DNA of 64,000 nt, taken from assembly GCF_013304825.1 (NCBI RefSeq), contig NZ_JAAWUO010000008.1:84241-148240 (forward strand), given 5' to 3'. Shown piece by piece: positions 23,991 through 32,276 of the stretch (the first letter of the stretch is position 1; each line of letters begins with the position of its first letter). The notes below the pieces were generated by a model. It made no database searches. It saw only the letters and a list, made by a program, of their open reading frames with translations, and had not been told where the DNA came from. The DNA is from Blautia schinkii. GTDB lineage: Bacteria > Bacillota > Clostridia > Lachnospirales > Lachnospiraceae. The position numbers were made by a program, and so were the translations under genes.

Positions 23991-25046
23991 ATGCCGGCAA
24001 CAAGAGACGGAAAATTATGGCGCAGTCAGTTTTATTATAAAGACTGGCAGGGAGTACGCCGCAAAAAGAACAAACGAGGTTTTAAGACAAAAGGAGAAGC
24101 AGATGAATGGGAAAGAAACTTTCTTCAGCAACAGCAGAAGAATCTGGATATCAGTTTTGAGAATTTTGTAGAAATTTATTTTGCGGATATGGAGAACCGT
24201 TTACGGGAAAGCACGATTATTAATAAGCGATATGTGTTTGACTTGAAAGTAACTCCGTATTTCAAACATAAGAAAATGTGTGAAATTCAAACTTCAGATA
24301 TCAGAGCATGGCAGAATGAGTTGATTAAAAAGGGATATGCTCCGACTTATCTGAAAAGTATTAACAATCAGTTGGCAGCGCTTTTTAATTATGCTGTACG
24401 CTATTATGATCTGCGTGATAATCCTTGCAGAAAAGCAGGAAGTATCGGAAAGAGCAAGGCTGATGAAATGGATTTTTGGACAAAACAGGAGTTCAAAGAG
24501 TTCTTGCCATCTATGGATAGTAAGCCTGAAGCAAGAATGGCATTCCTGCTCTTATATTGGACTGGTATGAGAATTGGAGAATTGCTTGCTTTAACTTATG
24601 AAGATATAGACTTAGAAAAACGTTGTATCACGATTAACAAGTCATATCAGCGTTTGAACGGTAAGGATATGATCACGCCGCCGAAGACTCCGAAAAGCAA
24701 TCGTCAAATATCTATTCCGCCATTTTTAGCGGAAGAATTAAAAGAATATTGCAGTATGTTGTATGGAATAACGGCAAATGAAAGAATGTTTCGATTTACA
24801 AAATCATTCATGGAACATGAAATGGTTCGGGGGATAAAAGAAACAGGTGTTAGACGTATCCGTCTGCATGATTTAAGACATTCTCATGCGTCATTGTTGG
24901 TTGAAATGGGATTTCAGCCATTGGCGATTGCAGAACGGTTGGGGCATGAGAAGATTGAGACTACCTTGAACACATACTCACATTTGTATCCCAATAAACA
25001 AGCAGAATTGGCAGAGAAGTTGGAAATTGCCAATGGAGAGGAGTAG
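23991..25046 (+). CDS. int: Tyrosine integrase, element C
   Basis: A 351-residue integrase with arm-binding domain (NKRGFKTKGEADEWE), core-binding domain and catalytic residues in TGMRIGELLAL, HDLRHSHAS, GHEKIETTLNTYSHLYP. It is more distant from the A and B enzymes and lies with a different repeat pair at the element end (TGGCTCTA). The N-terminal arm domain also differs, as expected if it reads those repeats. The next gene starts two bases after the stop. Confidence 0.92.
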   Translation: MPATRDGKLWRSQFYYKDWQGVRRKKNKRGFKTKGEADEWERNFLQQQQKNLDISFENFVEIYFADMENRLRESTIINKRYVFDLKVTPYFKHKKMCEIQTSDIRAWQNELIKKGYAPTYLKSINNQLAALFNYAVRYYDLRDNPCRKAGSIGKSKADEMDFWTKQEFKEFLPSMDSKPEARMAFLLLYWTGMRIGELLALTYEDIDLEKRCITINKSYQRLNGKDMITPPKTPKSNRQISIPPFLAEELKEYCSMLYGITANERMFRFTKSFMEHEMVRGIKETGVRRIRLHDLRHSHASLLVEMGFQPLAIAERLGHEKIETTLNTYSHLYPNKQAELAEKLEIANGEE

Positions 25047-25048
25047 CT

Positions 25049-25426
25049 ATGAGCGGAGTACACAAATACCCAACAATCAGTTTTCGTATTTCCCCAAGAG
25101 AGAGGGACGAAATAGAAGCAAAAATCAAAGCGAGCGGTATGCAGAAAAAAGATTATTTTGTACGTTCCTGCATTTATAACAAAGTGTGCGTAGTCGGGAA
25201 AAAAGAAGTGATATATCAACTGGTTGAGGAATTACAACTTATGCAGTACAACATTGCGGAAATCCTAAAGCAATTTGAAGAGCAGGAAATCCTGTTATCA
25301 GACGAAGGATTGGAGCAGATGAAAAATGACTGTCTGGATATGCTGAAAGCCATTATATGGATGTTAGACGGAGCAAAGTATCTTTGGCAGGGAACTGAAA
25401 AAAGTCCTGACAGCGGCAACTGTTAG
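25049..25426 (+). CDS. MobC-like ribbon-helix-helix protein, element C
   Basis: A 125-residue protein, TISFRISPRERDEIEAKIKA near the start, with GGAGAGGAG upstream. It fits the strand-helix-helix pattern of MobC-type accessories (SGMQKKDYFVRSCI). It replaces the genes at 2220 and 10631 in the same slot but lacks their VVQGNPRVYKAL segment. A spacer of about 100 bases separates it from the ATPase, unlike in A and B. Confidence 0.62.
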   Translation: MSGVHKYPTISFRISPRERDEIEAKIKASGMQKKDYFVRSCIYNKVCVVGKKEVIYQLVEELQLMQYNIAEILKQFEEQEILLSDEGLEQMKNDCLDMLKAIIWMLDGAKYLWQGTEKSPDSGNC

Positions 25427-25528
25427 GACTTACGAAAAATCGGATAACCTTTGTTATCAAGATATTTACAAAATCAGTATAACAGAGGTTCTCCGCAGAA
25501 ACAACAGAATTTTTGAATGGAGGACTTT

Positions 25529-26509
25529 ATGGAAGAACAGAAAATTGAATTAAAAATTATCAATATGGCAGATATTCAATCGCAGGAAATTGAATGGTTG
25601 TGGTATCCGTTTATCCCTTATGGGAAATTGACAATTATTCAAGGCGATCCGGGAGATGGAAAAACAACACTTGTATTGAATCTTGCAGCCAAATTATCAA
25701 AGGGTATCGGACTTGATGAAGATATGCAGGTATCAGAGCCTATGAATATTATTTATCAGACTGCCGAGGATGGATTAGCAGATACAGTTAAGCCAAGACT
25801 TGAAGTGGCAGATGCTGATTGTGAGAAAATTATGGTTATTGACGAAAGCGAAAAATCTCTTTCTATGATAGATGAACGTTTGGAACAGGCGATTGTTCAA
25901 ACCAATGCACGATTACTTATTTTAGACCCGATACAAGCCTATCTGGGTGGCGGAATGGATATGAACCGGGCAAATGAAGCAAGAGATATGACTAAGAAAT
26001 TAGGACTTTTAGCAGAGAAGTATAAGTGCGCGATTATCCTAATTGGTCATATGAATAAGGCTGCCGGAAACAAGGCGGCATATCGAGGAATGGGTTCGAT
26101 TGACTTTTTTGCAGTAGCAAGAAGCGTTCTTTTAGTCGGCAGAATAGAGGGACAGAAAAATACAAGAGCAGTTGTGCAGATAAAGAATAACCTTGCCGCA
26201 TTCGGACATTCAAAGGCATTTGAACTGACGGAAGAAGGCTTTCATTGGCTGGGCGATTATGAAATTACGGCAGACGAATTGTTGGGAGGAATCACCCCGA
26301 AAGCAAATAAAAAGGAGCGGGCAAAACAACTCATTTATGAACTGGCAGAAACAAACAGCGTGGTAAAAAGTGAGGATATTGTTAACCTTGCCGAAGAAAA
26401 AGGAATTTCAAAACGAACATTGGAAAATGCGAAAAAAGAGTTGGGTATTAAAGGAAAACGGATTGGAGAATCATGGTATTGGAAACTTGATGAAATCGTG
26501 AAACCGTAG
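25529..26509 (+). CDS. AAA/RecA-fold ATPase, RepA-like, element C
   Basis: A 326-residue ATPase from ATG 25529, five bases after GGAGG. Walker A is GDPGDGKTT (near residue 40), LLILDPIQAYLG is the Walker B strand, and ILIGHMNKAAG and YRGMGSIDFFAVARS follow. The C-terminal 80 residues look like a winged helix. It belongs to the RepA/DnaB-like group but is not close to the A and B ATPases. Like them it is followed at once by a large inverted repeat (26517-26594), in this case of unrelated sequence. Confidence 0.8.
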   Translation: MEEQKIELKIINMADIQSQEIEWLWYPFIPYGKLTIIQGDPGDGKTTLVLNLAAKLSKGIGLDEDMQVSEPMNIIYQTAEDGLADTVKPRLEVADADCEKIMVIDESEKSLSMIDERLEQAIVQTNARLLILDPIQAYLGGGMDMNRANEARDMTKKLGLLAEKYKCAIILIGHMNKAAGNKAAYRGMGSIDFFAVARSVLLVGRIEGQKNTRAVVQIKNNLAAFGHSKAFELTEEGFHWLGDYEITADELLGGITPKANKKERAKQLIYELAETNSVVKSEDIVNLAEEKGISKRTLENAKKELGIKGKRIGESWYWKLDEIVKP

Positions 26510-26516
26510 ATAAGAA

Positions 26517-26594
26517 CGCAACAATGCAGAGTGTATAGAAATTGCAGAGACGTAAATGTAAGGTTGCAAAAACTAAAGACATTGCATTGTTGCG
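26517..26594. repeat. 78-bp inverted repeat after the ATPase gene, element C
   Basis: The outer arms CGCAACAATGCA and TGCATTGTTGCG pair perfectly. Inward, TAG...TTGCA and TTGCA...CTA positions also match, so each arm carries a long and a short TTGCA unit. It starts eight bases after the ATPase stop and ends 19 bases before the next gene. Confidence 0.7.
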
Positions 26595-26613
26595 GAGTTG
26601 GAAAGGAGAGCGT

Positions 26614-26847
26614 ATGAAACAAATACAGATACCGGAGCAGTTATTTATGGAACTTGTAAAATTTCATTTGCTGGATATGGAAGAAAATTTGCCAAGTATA
26701 AAACAAGGATTAGAAGCGAAATTGGATGCTTTGGTAATGAGAGATTTATATTCAAAATACAAAACTGCGCCTACAGAGGAAGAAAGGGAACATGCGAGAA
26801 AAGAATATCTGGACAGACGAGGAGTGTCGGAGAAATTCCGTTGGTAA
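26614..26847 (+). CDS. Small conserved mobile-element protein (DUF6103-like), element C
   Basis: A 77-residue homologue of the gene at 12197: MKQIQIPEQLFMELVKFHLL at the start and YKTAPTEEEREHARKEYLDR, then FRW, at the end. AAAGGAG lies upstream. It is found only with the MobA/MobL-type elements here. Confidence 0.65.
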   Translation: MKQIQIPEQLFMELVKFHLLDMEENLPSIKQGLEAKLDALVMRDLYSKYKTAPTEEEREHARKEYLDRRGVSEKFRW

Positions 26848-26923
26848 TTCTTCCTTGATGATAGAAACAGGAGTGTGACACGCACCTGTAAATAACAGAT
26901 AAGTCAGGAAAGGAGTGTTGCGG

Positions 26924-27163
26924 ATGTTAAAACAGCCGGAAAGAGAAAGCAGAAATGTGAATGATTTTTTTTATGAGATGGAGGGCAGACAGATACAAAA
27001 AATGAACAAGGTACTGGCAGACGTGGAACTGACAAAAGCAGAGGAAAGAACTCTGATATGGCTTGCCGGATGGGAAGAAAGTACCGTAGATCATCTGCTG
27101 TCAGTTATAGAAAAAGCAGCCCGGATACGGGCAGATAAAAAGGGCGGATACGCCCATAAATGA
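26924..27163 (+). CDS. Small unknown protein upstream of the element C oriT
   Basis: A 79-residue protein from ATG 26924, eight bases after AAAGGAG. Helical and charged (MNKVLADVELTKAEERTLIW, STVDHLLSVIEKAARIR). The 3' end (a run of GGGCGGATACGCCC) overlaps a short inverted repeat that also occurs in element B at about 12915-12930, where a comparable frame is not intact. No family recognised. Confidence 0.55.
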   Translation: MLKQPERESRNVNDFFYEMEGRQIQKMNKVLADVELTKAEERTLIWLAGWEESTVDHLLSVIEKAARIRADKKGGYAHK

Positions 27164-27204
27164 AATCGCAAGTCTGGCGGTAATCAGATTATGTAATACA
27201 AAAA

Positions 27205-27343
27205 TAGCCCTCGGCGATTGAGAGCGAAATACACCCATCGCACAAAACTAAAGTTTTATGATCTGTGTATTTCGCCCTGCCGGGAGCTATGCTGCCGATA
27301 GGCAGATAAGTTCGTAAACAGGTGCCTATGCACCTACTCACAA
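27205..27343. other. Candidate origin of transfer of element C
   Basis: Conserved with 12980-13127. GCGAAATACAC (about 27224-27234) pairs exactly with GTGTATTTCGC (about 27265-27275), and the flanking TAGCCCTCGGC pairs imperfectly with GCCGGGAGCTA. It lies 29 bases before the relaxase. Confidence 0.65.
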
Positions 27344-27371
27344 TAAAGTCGGCGAGAGCCGGGGAAGGAGG

Positions 27372-28802
27372 ATGCTTATAGGCAGACATTCATTTATCAG
27401 ACAAAGCAAGCTGTCCGATGTGGCAGGAAGGATTGATTATATTTCCAATCCGAAACGACAGGAATATCTTTATGCGACCTATCAGACAGAAGGGGCAACA
27501 CCGGAGTTTTGGAAAAATCTTGCGAGAGAAAATCAGTTGGACTTTAAGGCGAGTGGTTCGGCAGGGAAATGTATCGAGGGGCGTGAGTTCATCATAGCGC
27601 TTCCCGAAAGTTTTGTTCAGTATAGGGCAGATGATGTGGTAAGACTTTTTACGGAGACTTTCCATAAAAGATATGGCGTGGAGTGCATCGCTGCTCTTCA
27701 TCACAACAAGACAAAGACGAATTATCATATTCATCTGGTATTCAGTGAACGGAAAATGTTGGAACAACCCGAAGTAAAGATTGCTACCCGAAATATGTTT
27801 TATGATGAGCAGGGGAAGCATAGACGCACAAAGAAAGAGATTTTAGATGAGCAGGGCAATCTTCGGGCGGGATGCAGTATCATCCCCAAAGGGGAAGTTT
27901 ATGAAAGCCATATCTTCACGAAAAAGGATGAATGGTTTAAGAACAAAGCATTTACCAAAGAAGTCAAAGAACTGTTTACTGATACGATCAACCGATATGT
28001 AAAAGAGGAATCAGAAAAATTATCCGTATTCCAACAGGGCGGCGTATATCTGGCAACCAAGAAAATCGGAAAGAACAATCCGAAGGCAGAGGAGATAAAG
28101 GAGGACAATGCGGCAAGGCAGGAATGGAATCGGACAGTTGATGTGGCATTAGTCGAGGGCGTTCCCGAAGAAGATATTTTGAAGATCAAGCAGGAAAAAA
28201 TCACAGACAAAACGCTGCAATCTATCAGGACCCATGGTTGGCTGCCGGATATGTTTCGTCAGATTATCCGAGGTGCGAAAGAATTTTTGCAGGAAGTAAT
28301 TTTCAAATTTAAACTACCGCCGAAACCTGTACCAAAGATTGATTTGCAGGAGTGGAAAGATATGCGGAAGGTCATGTATGAATTGCAGAGACAGTCAACG
28401 GAGATAAAACGCACACAGCAAGATATTTCTTCTTTGAAAAAGCAACTGTCAGAGCTACGAGGACTATTTAAAGGCAAAGAGCGAAAATCTTTGGAGGGGA
28501 AAATTGAACTGTTAGAGGATTTGGAGAAACGTCTGCACAAGAGTTTGGAACAGATCGTAAAACGGGAAGGCTATCCAAATGTGCAAGCCTTTCAGAAGGT
28601 CTATAACAAGGCAGAAGAATTGATTATAGAATACAACGAAGAACTAAGGGCATGGAAAAATCAGACGGAACAGAAGAAAGAGAAACCGTTAGAACAGCCG
28701 AAAAAAGCGAGTGTACTGGAAAAGCTGCACAGCTATCAGCAGGAAGGCAGACAGCAGCCGAAACGATCAGTCAAGAAAAAATCTATGGATAGAGAACGAT
28801 AA
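27372..28802 (+). CDS. MobA/MobL-family relaxase, element C
   Basis: A 476-residue homologue of the 13159 relaxase. AALHHNKTKTNYHIHLVFSE holds the HxH metal site; SGSAGKCIEGREFIIALPES is a shared early motif. The C-terminal half is coiled coil. The apparent ATG 27372 abuts GGAAGGAGG with no spacer. As the B gene has a similarly crowded start, initiation here may be unusual. Confidence 0.85.
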   Translation: MLIGRHSFIRQSKLSDVAGRIDYISNPKRQEYLYATYQTEGATPEFWKNLARENQLDFKASGSAGKCIEGREFIIALPESFVQYRADDVVRLFTETFHKRYGVECIAALHHNKTKTNYHIHLVFSERKMLEQPEVKIATRNMFYDEQGKHRRTKKEILDEQGNLRAGCSIIPKGEVYESHIFTKKDEWFKNKAFTKEVKELFTDTINRYVKEESEKLSVFQQGGVYLATKKIGKNNPKAEEIKEDNAARQEWNRTVDVALVEGVPEEDILKIKQEKITDKTLQSIRTHGWLPDMFRQIIRGAKEFLQEVIFKFKLPPKPVPKIDLQEWKDMRKVMYELQRQSTEIKRTQQDISSLKKQLSELRGLFKGKERKSLEGKIELLEDLEKRLHKSLEQIVKREGYPNVQAFQKVYNKAEELIIEYNEELRAWKNQTEQKKEKPLEQPKKASVLEKLHSYQQEGRQQPKRSVKKKSMDRER

Positions 28803-28819
28803 GAAAGGTGGAAACGATT

Positions 28820-29191
28820 ATGAAGAAAACAATATTTGAAGAAATGGGCGGCACTTATATCAGACAAGGGGATTATCTTATCCCCTGTCTTACCTTGCCA
28901 GAGGAAGAACAGAGATTTATCGGCGTATGGGGACAAAGGCATTTACGTTATTTGAAAGAACATAAGAGAACGGTTTATATTACTCTGCTTACAAGTGGCA
29001 AGCTGAATAGTTATCTTGCAGATATAGAAGAACAGGCACAGGAACACTTTGAAAGGATTATAGAGCAGATGAAACAGGTGCAGGAAATTACAGAGCAGTT
29101 AAAAGCAGAAAATCAGATGGAATGGGTAGCGAGAACGAACAATATACAATCGTGTGCAAGGGAGATTGTGGAAAATGAAATATTATATTGA
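28820..29191 (+). CDS. tnpV: TnpV family protein, element C
   Basis: A 123-residue TnpV homologue from ATG 28820, eight bases after AAAGGTGG. MKKTIFEEMGGTYIRQGDYL is nearly the same as the start of the element A copy. Its tail WVARTNNIQSCAREIVENEI matches the family. It is closer to the A copy than to that of B although the relaxases are of different families, pointing to recombination between elements. Confidence 0.83.
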   Translation: MKKTIFEEMGGTYIRQGDYLIPCLTLPEEEQRFIGVWGQRHLRYLKEHKRTVYITLLTSGKLNSYLADIEEQAQEHFERIIEQMKQVQEITEQLKAENQMEWVARTNNIQSCAREIVENEILY

Positions 29192-29223
29192 AATGAGATA
29201 CAGAAAATGTCGTTTAGAAAAAT

Positions 29224-29295
29224 GCGGTACAAAAACTTGACAAACATAATGTATGGTGTTATATTATACTCGTAAAGAGTTAAGCGGTACAAAAA
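29224..29295 (+). promoter_or_regulatory. Promoter flanked by GCGGTACAAAAA direct repeats
   Basis: TTGACA at 29237-29242, a 17-nt spacer, TATATT at 29260-29265. The 12-mer GCGGTACAAAAA occurs just before it (29224-29235) and again at 29284-29295, 60 bp apart, just ahead of the start codon. The first gene has a ribbon-helix-helix-like N-terminus, so self-regulation through these repeats is plausible. Confidence 0.6.
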
Positions 29296-29308
29296 AGGAG
29301 GATATGTT

Positions 29309-30040
29309 ATGGGTAGACCGGGATATTTATCTTTATATGCTGATGAAAGAACGCAGCAAATTTTTGATGATTTTGTAAAGACTAAGGGAATAACTAAAAG
29401 CACTGCACTTACTGAAATGTTAGAAATTTATATGTTATGTGCAGATGAGAAATTGTACCTCGAACTGAAGAAAAAATACTTGGGTGTGGAGGTAGCTAAG
29501 CAAGAATTGATTCAGAGAACAGACACAAACGCTATTAATGATTACATTTTTATAAAGTTGGGAACGGCGTATGATGTGGAGGGAAATCCTCTTTCAGGAA
29601 AGGAAACAATCGAAACCTATATGAGAACTTGTAAAGAAAATGGTCTGGGGTATAGTTGGTTCTCAACTCAATCGTTGCACTTTGGGATGGCAAAAAAGAA
29701 GGTTTCCTATTATAATCAACTAATTTCTCAAGGCGAAACAGTACGAATGCTGTTTGCAATCGGTGGCGATTTAAATGATATTTATTGTTCGGCAATAGTA
29801 CAGGAAATTGTGTCAGATAAAGAGTTGTCAGTTTGCCCAGGAGAAGCAGAAAGTGTGCCTGAAGAATTTGGCAGTGAAGAACGAGCGAAGATATGGATTA
29901 AGATTACGGACATTCAAGAAGAAAAAGGGTTGAAGGCTGCTATGTTTAAAGTTAGAAGTACAGATGCTAATCTGAAACAAGTTATTTCTAATTCACAGTT
30001 TCACTTTGGCTATGTTTATGTACCGGAAATGGAGGATTAA
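29309..30040 (+). CDS. RHH-like DNA-binding protein with PUA/EVE-like C-terminal domain
   Basis: A 243-residue protein with AAGGAGG upstream. Residues 1-50 (YLSLYADERTQQIFDDFVKT, ITKSTALTEMLEIYM) resemble ribbon-helix-helix proteins such as antitoxins. Residues 115-240 (WFSTQSLHFGMAKKKVSYYN, then IWIKITDI and FHFGYVYV) have a PUA/EVE-like strand pattern, a fold that binds modified bases in RNA or DNA. Co-directional with the next gene at zero spacing. An antitoxin or modified-base sensor role is a guess. Confidence 0.5.
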   Translation: MGRPGYLSLYADERTQQIFDDFVKTKGITKSTALTEMLEIYMLCADEKLYLELKKKYLGVEVAKQELIQRTDTNAINDYIFIKLGTAYDVEGNPLSGKETIETYMRTCKENGLGYSWFSTQSLHFGMAKKKVSYYNQLISQGETVRMLFAIGGDLNDIYCSAIVQEIVSDKELSVCPGEAESVPEEFGSEERAKIWIKITDIQEEKGLKAAMFKVRSTDANLKQVISNSQFHFGYVYVPEMED

Positions 30041-30421
30041 ATGCTTTGTTCTATCAATTCTGGAAAATATGTAAAAACTCTTCCTCACAAGAAAAACTAT
30101 GATAAATGGCATAAACACCTGTCGGATGAAAATTATGCCAAAATAATTGATGAACTGGGAAAACGAATTGATTCACAGGAAATCAATACTGCTGGTTGGA
30201 TTCCCGGGCATGATTGGACGGGAACAGTATTTGAGCCAATATATTATGCGTGTGGTAGAAATGAACGTCAAGCAGGGATGTTTTTTGGACTGATTTTGTT
30301 TAATTATCTAATGCACAGACCGGATGGTGTTTGGGGATTTGGTCGCTTCGAGAAAGATGGTGTGCCGATTGAAAGTACAACCTACTTTGAAATAAAGAAC
30401 CCACCATCGGATTGTTTATAG
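30041..30421 (+). CDS. Unknown protein paired with the RHH/EVE-like gene
   Basis: A 126-residue protein starting directly after the previous stop, with GGAGG at about 30031. Rich in aromatic residues: GWIPGHDWTGTVFEPIYYAC, GMFFGLILFNYLMHRPDGVW. No signal peptide and no family I recognise. The two-gene unit with its own promoter and an RHH partner resembles a toxin-antitoxin pair, with this gene as the possible toxin. Confidence 0.45.
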   Translation: MLCSINSGKYVKTLPHKKNYDKWHKHLSDENYAKIIDELGKRIDSQEINTAGWIPGHDWTGTVFEPIYYACGRNERQAGMFFGLILFNYLMHRPDGVWGFGRFEKDGVPIESTTYFEIKNPPSDCL

Positions 30422-30459
30422 AATTTGAAAAAGTGAAGAAGTATTAAGTTGCTTTTCTA

Positions 30460-30676
30460 AGCAAAACCGCTTGTAATTTGAGTCGGAACATATTGCTATT
30501 ATCCACAGTTATAGAGCGTGTGTTATCAATGCCGATAACAAAATGATAACATTAGCTCATATAGGCAGGATAATATGGATAAATCAAATAATCAAAAGAA
30601 CTATAAACACGACAACGAATAATTTCTAAACAAAATTGATTAGCAATTGTCAAATTCGAATAAAAAAATTTGACAC
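30460..30676. repeat. Origin-like repeat block (copy 2) with DnaA box
   Basis: Copy of 8199-8425: TTATCCACAG at 30499-30508, GTTATC 30522-30527, GATAAC 30534-30539 and 30545-30550, then a shared ATTAGCTCATATAGGCAGG segment. Similarity stops at about 30676. In element A the right-end repeats follow within 45 bp; here 7.2 kb of cargo intervenes. Confidence 0.6.
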
Positions 30677-30968
30677 GAAGTATCTTAAATGACAGACAGT
30701 CTATGTGATTGTCTGCTGTTTGTATATTATCTGTATTTTATTAGTTATATTCAATGACGTTATCAGTAAGCAGAGGGCTGACTTGAAAAAGTAAATTCCA
30801 GTGCAGAGGTGGATTTTAAAATTTTATTTTAGAGGTGCCAATTTTATGATGAGGTATTATTGTCAGAGGAATATAAATGAATTATAATTTATAGGAAGGC
30901 TGCAATTGACAAATAATGATCTTATGATTTTGGAAAATTAATAAAGGAATCATATTCTGAGGTGAAAT
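30677..30968 (+). other. Non-coding leader of the GTPase operon
   Basis: About 290 A/T-rich bases. ACAGACAG...TGTCTG near 30690-30711 forms a weak hairpin. TTGACA at 30906-30911 is a possible -35 box but lacks a convincing -10 at the right distance. I see no gene. It must contain the promoter of the operon that follows. Confidence 0.3.
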
Positions 30969-32255
30969 ATGGGCGAGATATCATTTATTCATTTATCGGA
31001 TATTCATTTTAGAAGAACAAGTGGTAATAGCTATGATATAGATAGCGATTTGCGAAATGCTGTTTTGATGGATATAAAATATAATTTGAAAAAAGATGTA
31101 GGAAATGTGAATGGAATTTTACTGGGTGGAGATATTGCATTTGCAGGGCGAGAAGACGAATATAAGATTGCAAATAGCTTTTTAAAAGAAATTGCGGTTA
31201 GTTTAGGAAAAGAAGAATGTAATATATTTTGCGTTCCAGGGAATCATGATGTGAATCAAGATATTACAAGGCAGAGTAGAAGTGTGTATGTTGCTCAGTG
31301 TGATATAGATTCAGCACAGAATTTAGATGAAGCGGATTGGCTTTTAGAAAAATATATGTTGGATTCAAGTAATCCTAATTTGTTGTATAAGCCAGTAGAA
31401 CAGTATAATAAATTTGCTGAATTATATGCATGTAATATTGATTCAAAAAAACCTATATGGGAAAAATATTTTGAATTAGATAATAATATGAAGCTTAAGC
31501 TTGTAGGATTAAATTCGTGTATTATTTCTAATCACGATGATCATAAAGAAAAAGGTATTGATCGAGAAATGATCATAGGACAAAGTCAGATTCCTAAATA
31601 TGAAGAAAATATTGTGTGTGTTTCTCTTTGTCATCATCCTGTTGAGTTTTGGAAATTTGTTGACGTTATACAAGATAGGATAGATAAACGAATTGATGTT
31701 CAACTGTATGGACATAAACATGAACAAGCAGTTAGCAAAACGCAGGAAAGATTAGTGATTAATGCGGGAGCAACACAGCCAACGAGAGGAAAGGATTGGC
31801 GACCTAGATATAATTGGGTGAGCTTTGAATGTTTTCTTAAAGATAATGACAGGCATATAAGGGTTAAAACATTTCCTCGGGTTTTATCAGATGATCGAGA
31901 CAGATTTACACCTGATAAAGATAATTGTGATATTGGGAAGAATTATTTTATATATGAGCTAAATATTGATAAAAAAAGAAAAAAGAATTTATATGATTAT
32001 GAACAGTGTTCTTGTCTGCCAAAAGAATCAAGAATAAAAGAAATCAATTTAGAGGAGATGACAAAGAAAATAGGGTATGATTTTTTGGATCTTTCAGACG
32101 TGCAACGACTTGAGATAATGTCAGAACTTCAGCTAATCCATAACGAATATAAAGGGAAAAGTGCCAGTCAAATTCTAGATTTTGTTATGGCGGATGTAAA
32201 AAAGAAGGGGTATCTAGATAAATTTTATAAGTTGATTAAGAAAAAACAGATTTAA
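30969..32255 (+). CDS. Calcineurin-like metallophosphoesterase of the GTPase system
   Basis: A 428-residue protein with GAGGTG upstream. The complete metallophosphoesterase signature is present: LSDIH (residues 9-13), LGGDIAF (about 57), VPGNHDVN (about 96), LCHHP (about 218) and YGHKHE (about 247). The C-terminal 130 residues (from about 300) are a separate, partly helical region of unknown role. No signal peptide, so it is cytoplasmic and could act on nucleotides or nucleic acid. It is the first gene of a five-gene operon with GTPases and a GAP1-like protein and is a candidate effector. Codon use and base composition are much more A/T-rich than in the flanking integration genes. Confidence 0.8.
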   Translation: MGEISFIHLSDIHFRRTSGNSYDIDSDLRNAVLMDIKYNLKKDVGNVNGILLGGDIAFAGREDEYKIANSFLKEIAVSLGKEECNIFCVPGNHDVNQDITRQSRSVYVAQCDIDSAQNLDEADWLLEKYMLDSSNPNLLYKPVEQYNKFAELYACNIDSKKPIWEKYFELDNNMKLKLVGLNSCIISNHDDHKEKGIDREMIIGQSQIPKYEENIVCVSLCHHPVEFWKFVDVIQDRIDKRIDVQLYGHKHEQAVSKTQERLVINAGATQPTRGKDWRPRYNWVSFECFLKDNDRHIRVKTFPRVLSDDRDRFTPDKDNCDIGKNYFIYELNIDKKRKKNLYDYEQCSCLPKESRIKEINLEEMTKKIGYDFLDLSDVQRLEIMSELQLIHNEYKGKSASQILDFVMADVKKKGYLDKFYKLIKKKQI

Positions 32256-32276
32256 TTTAAAGAGTGAGGTAGTATT

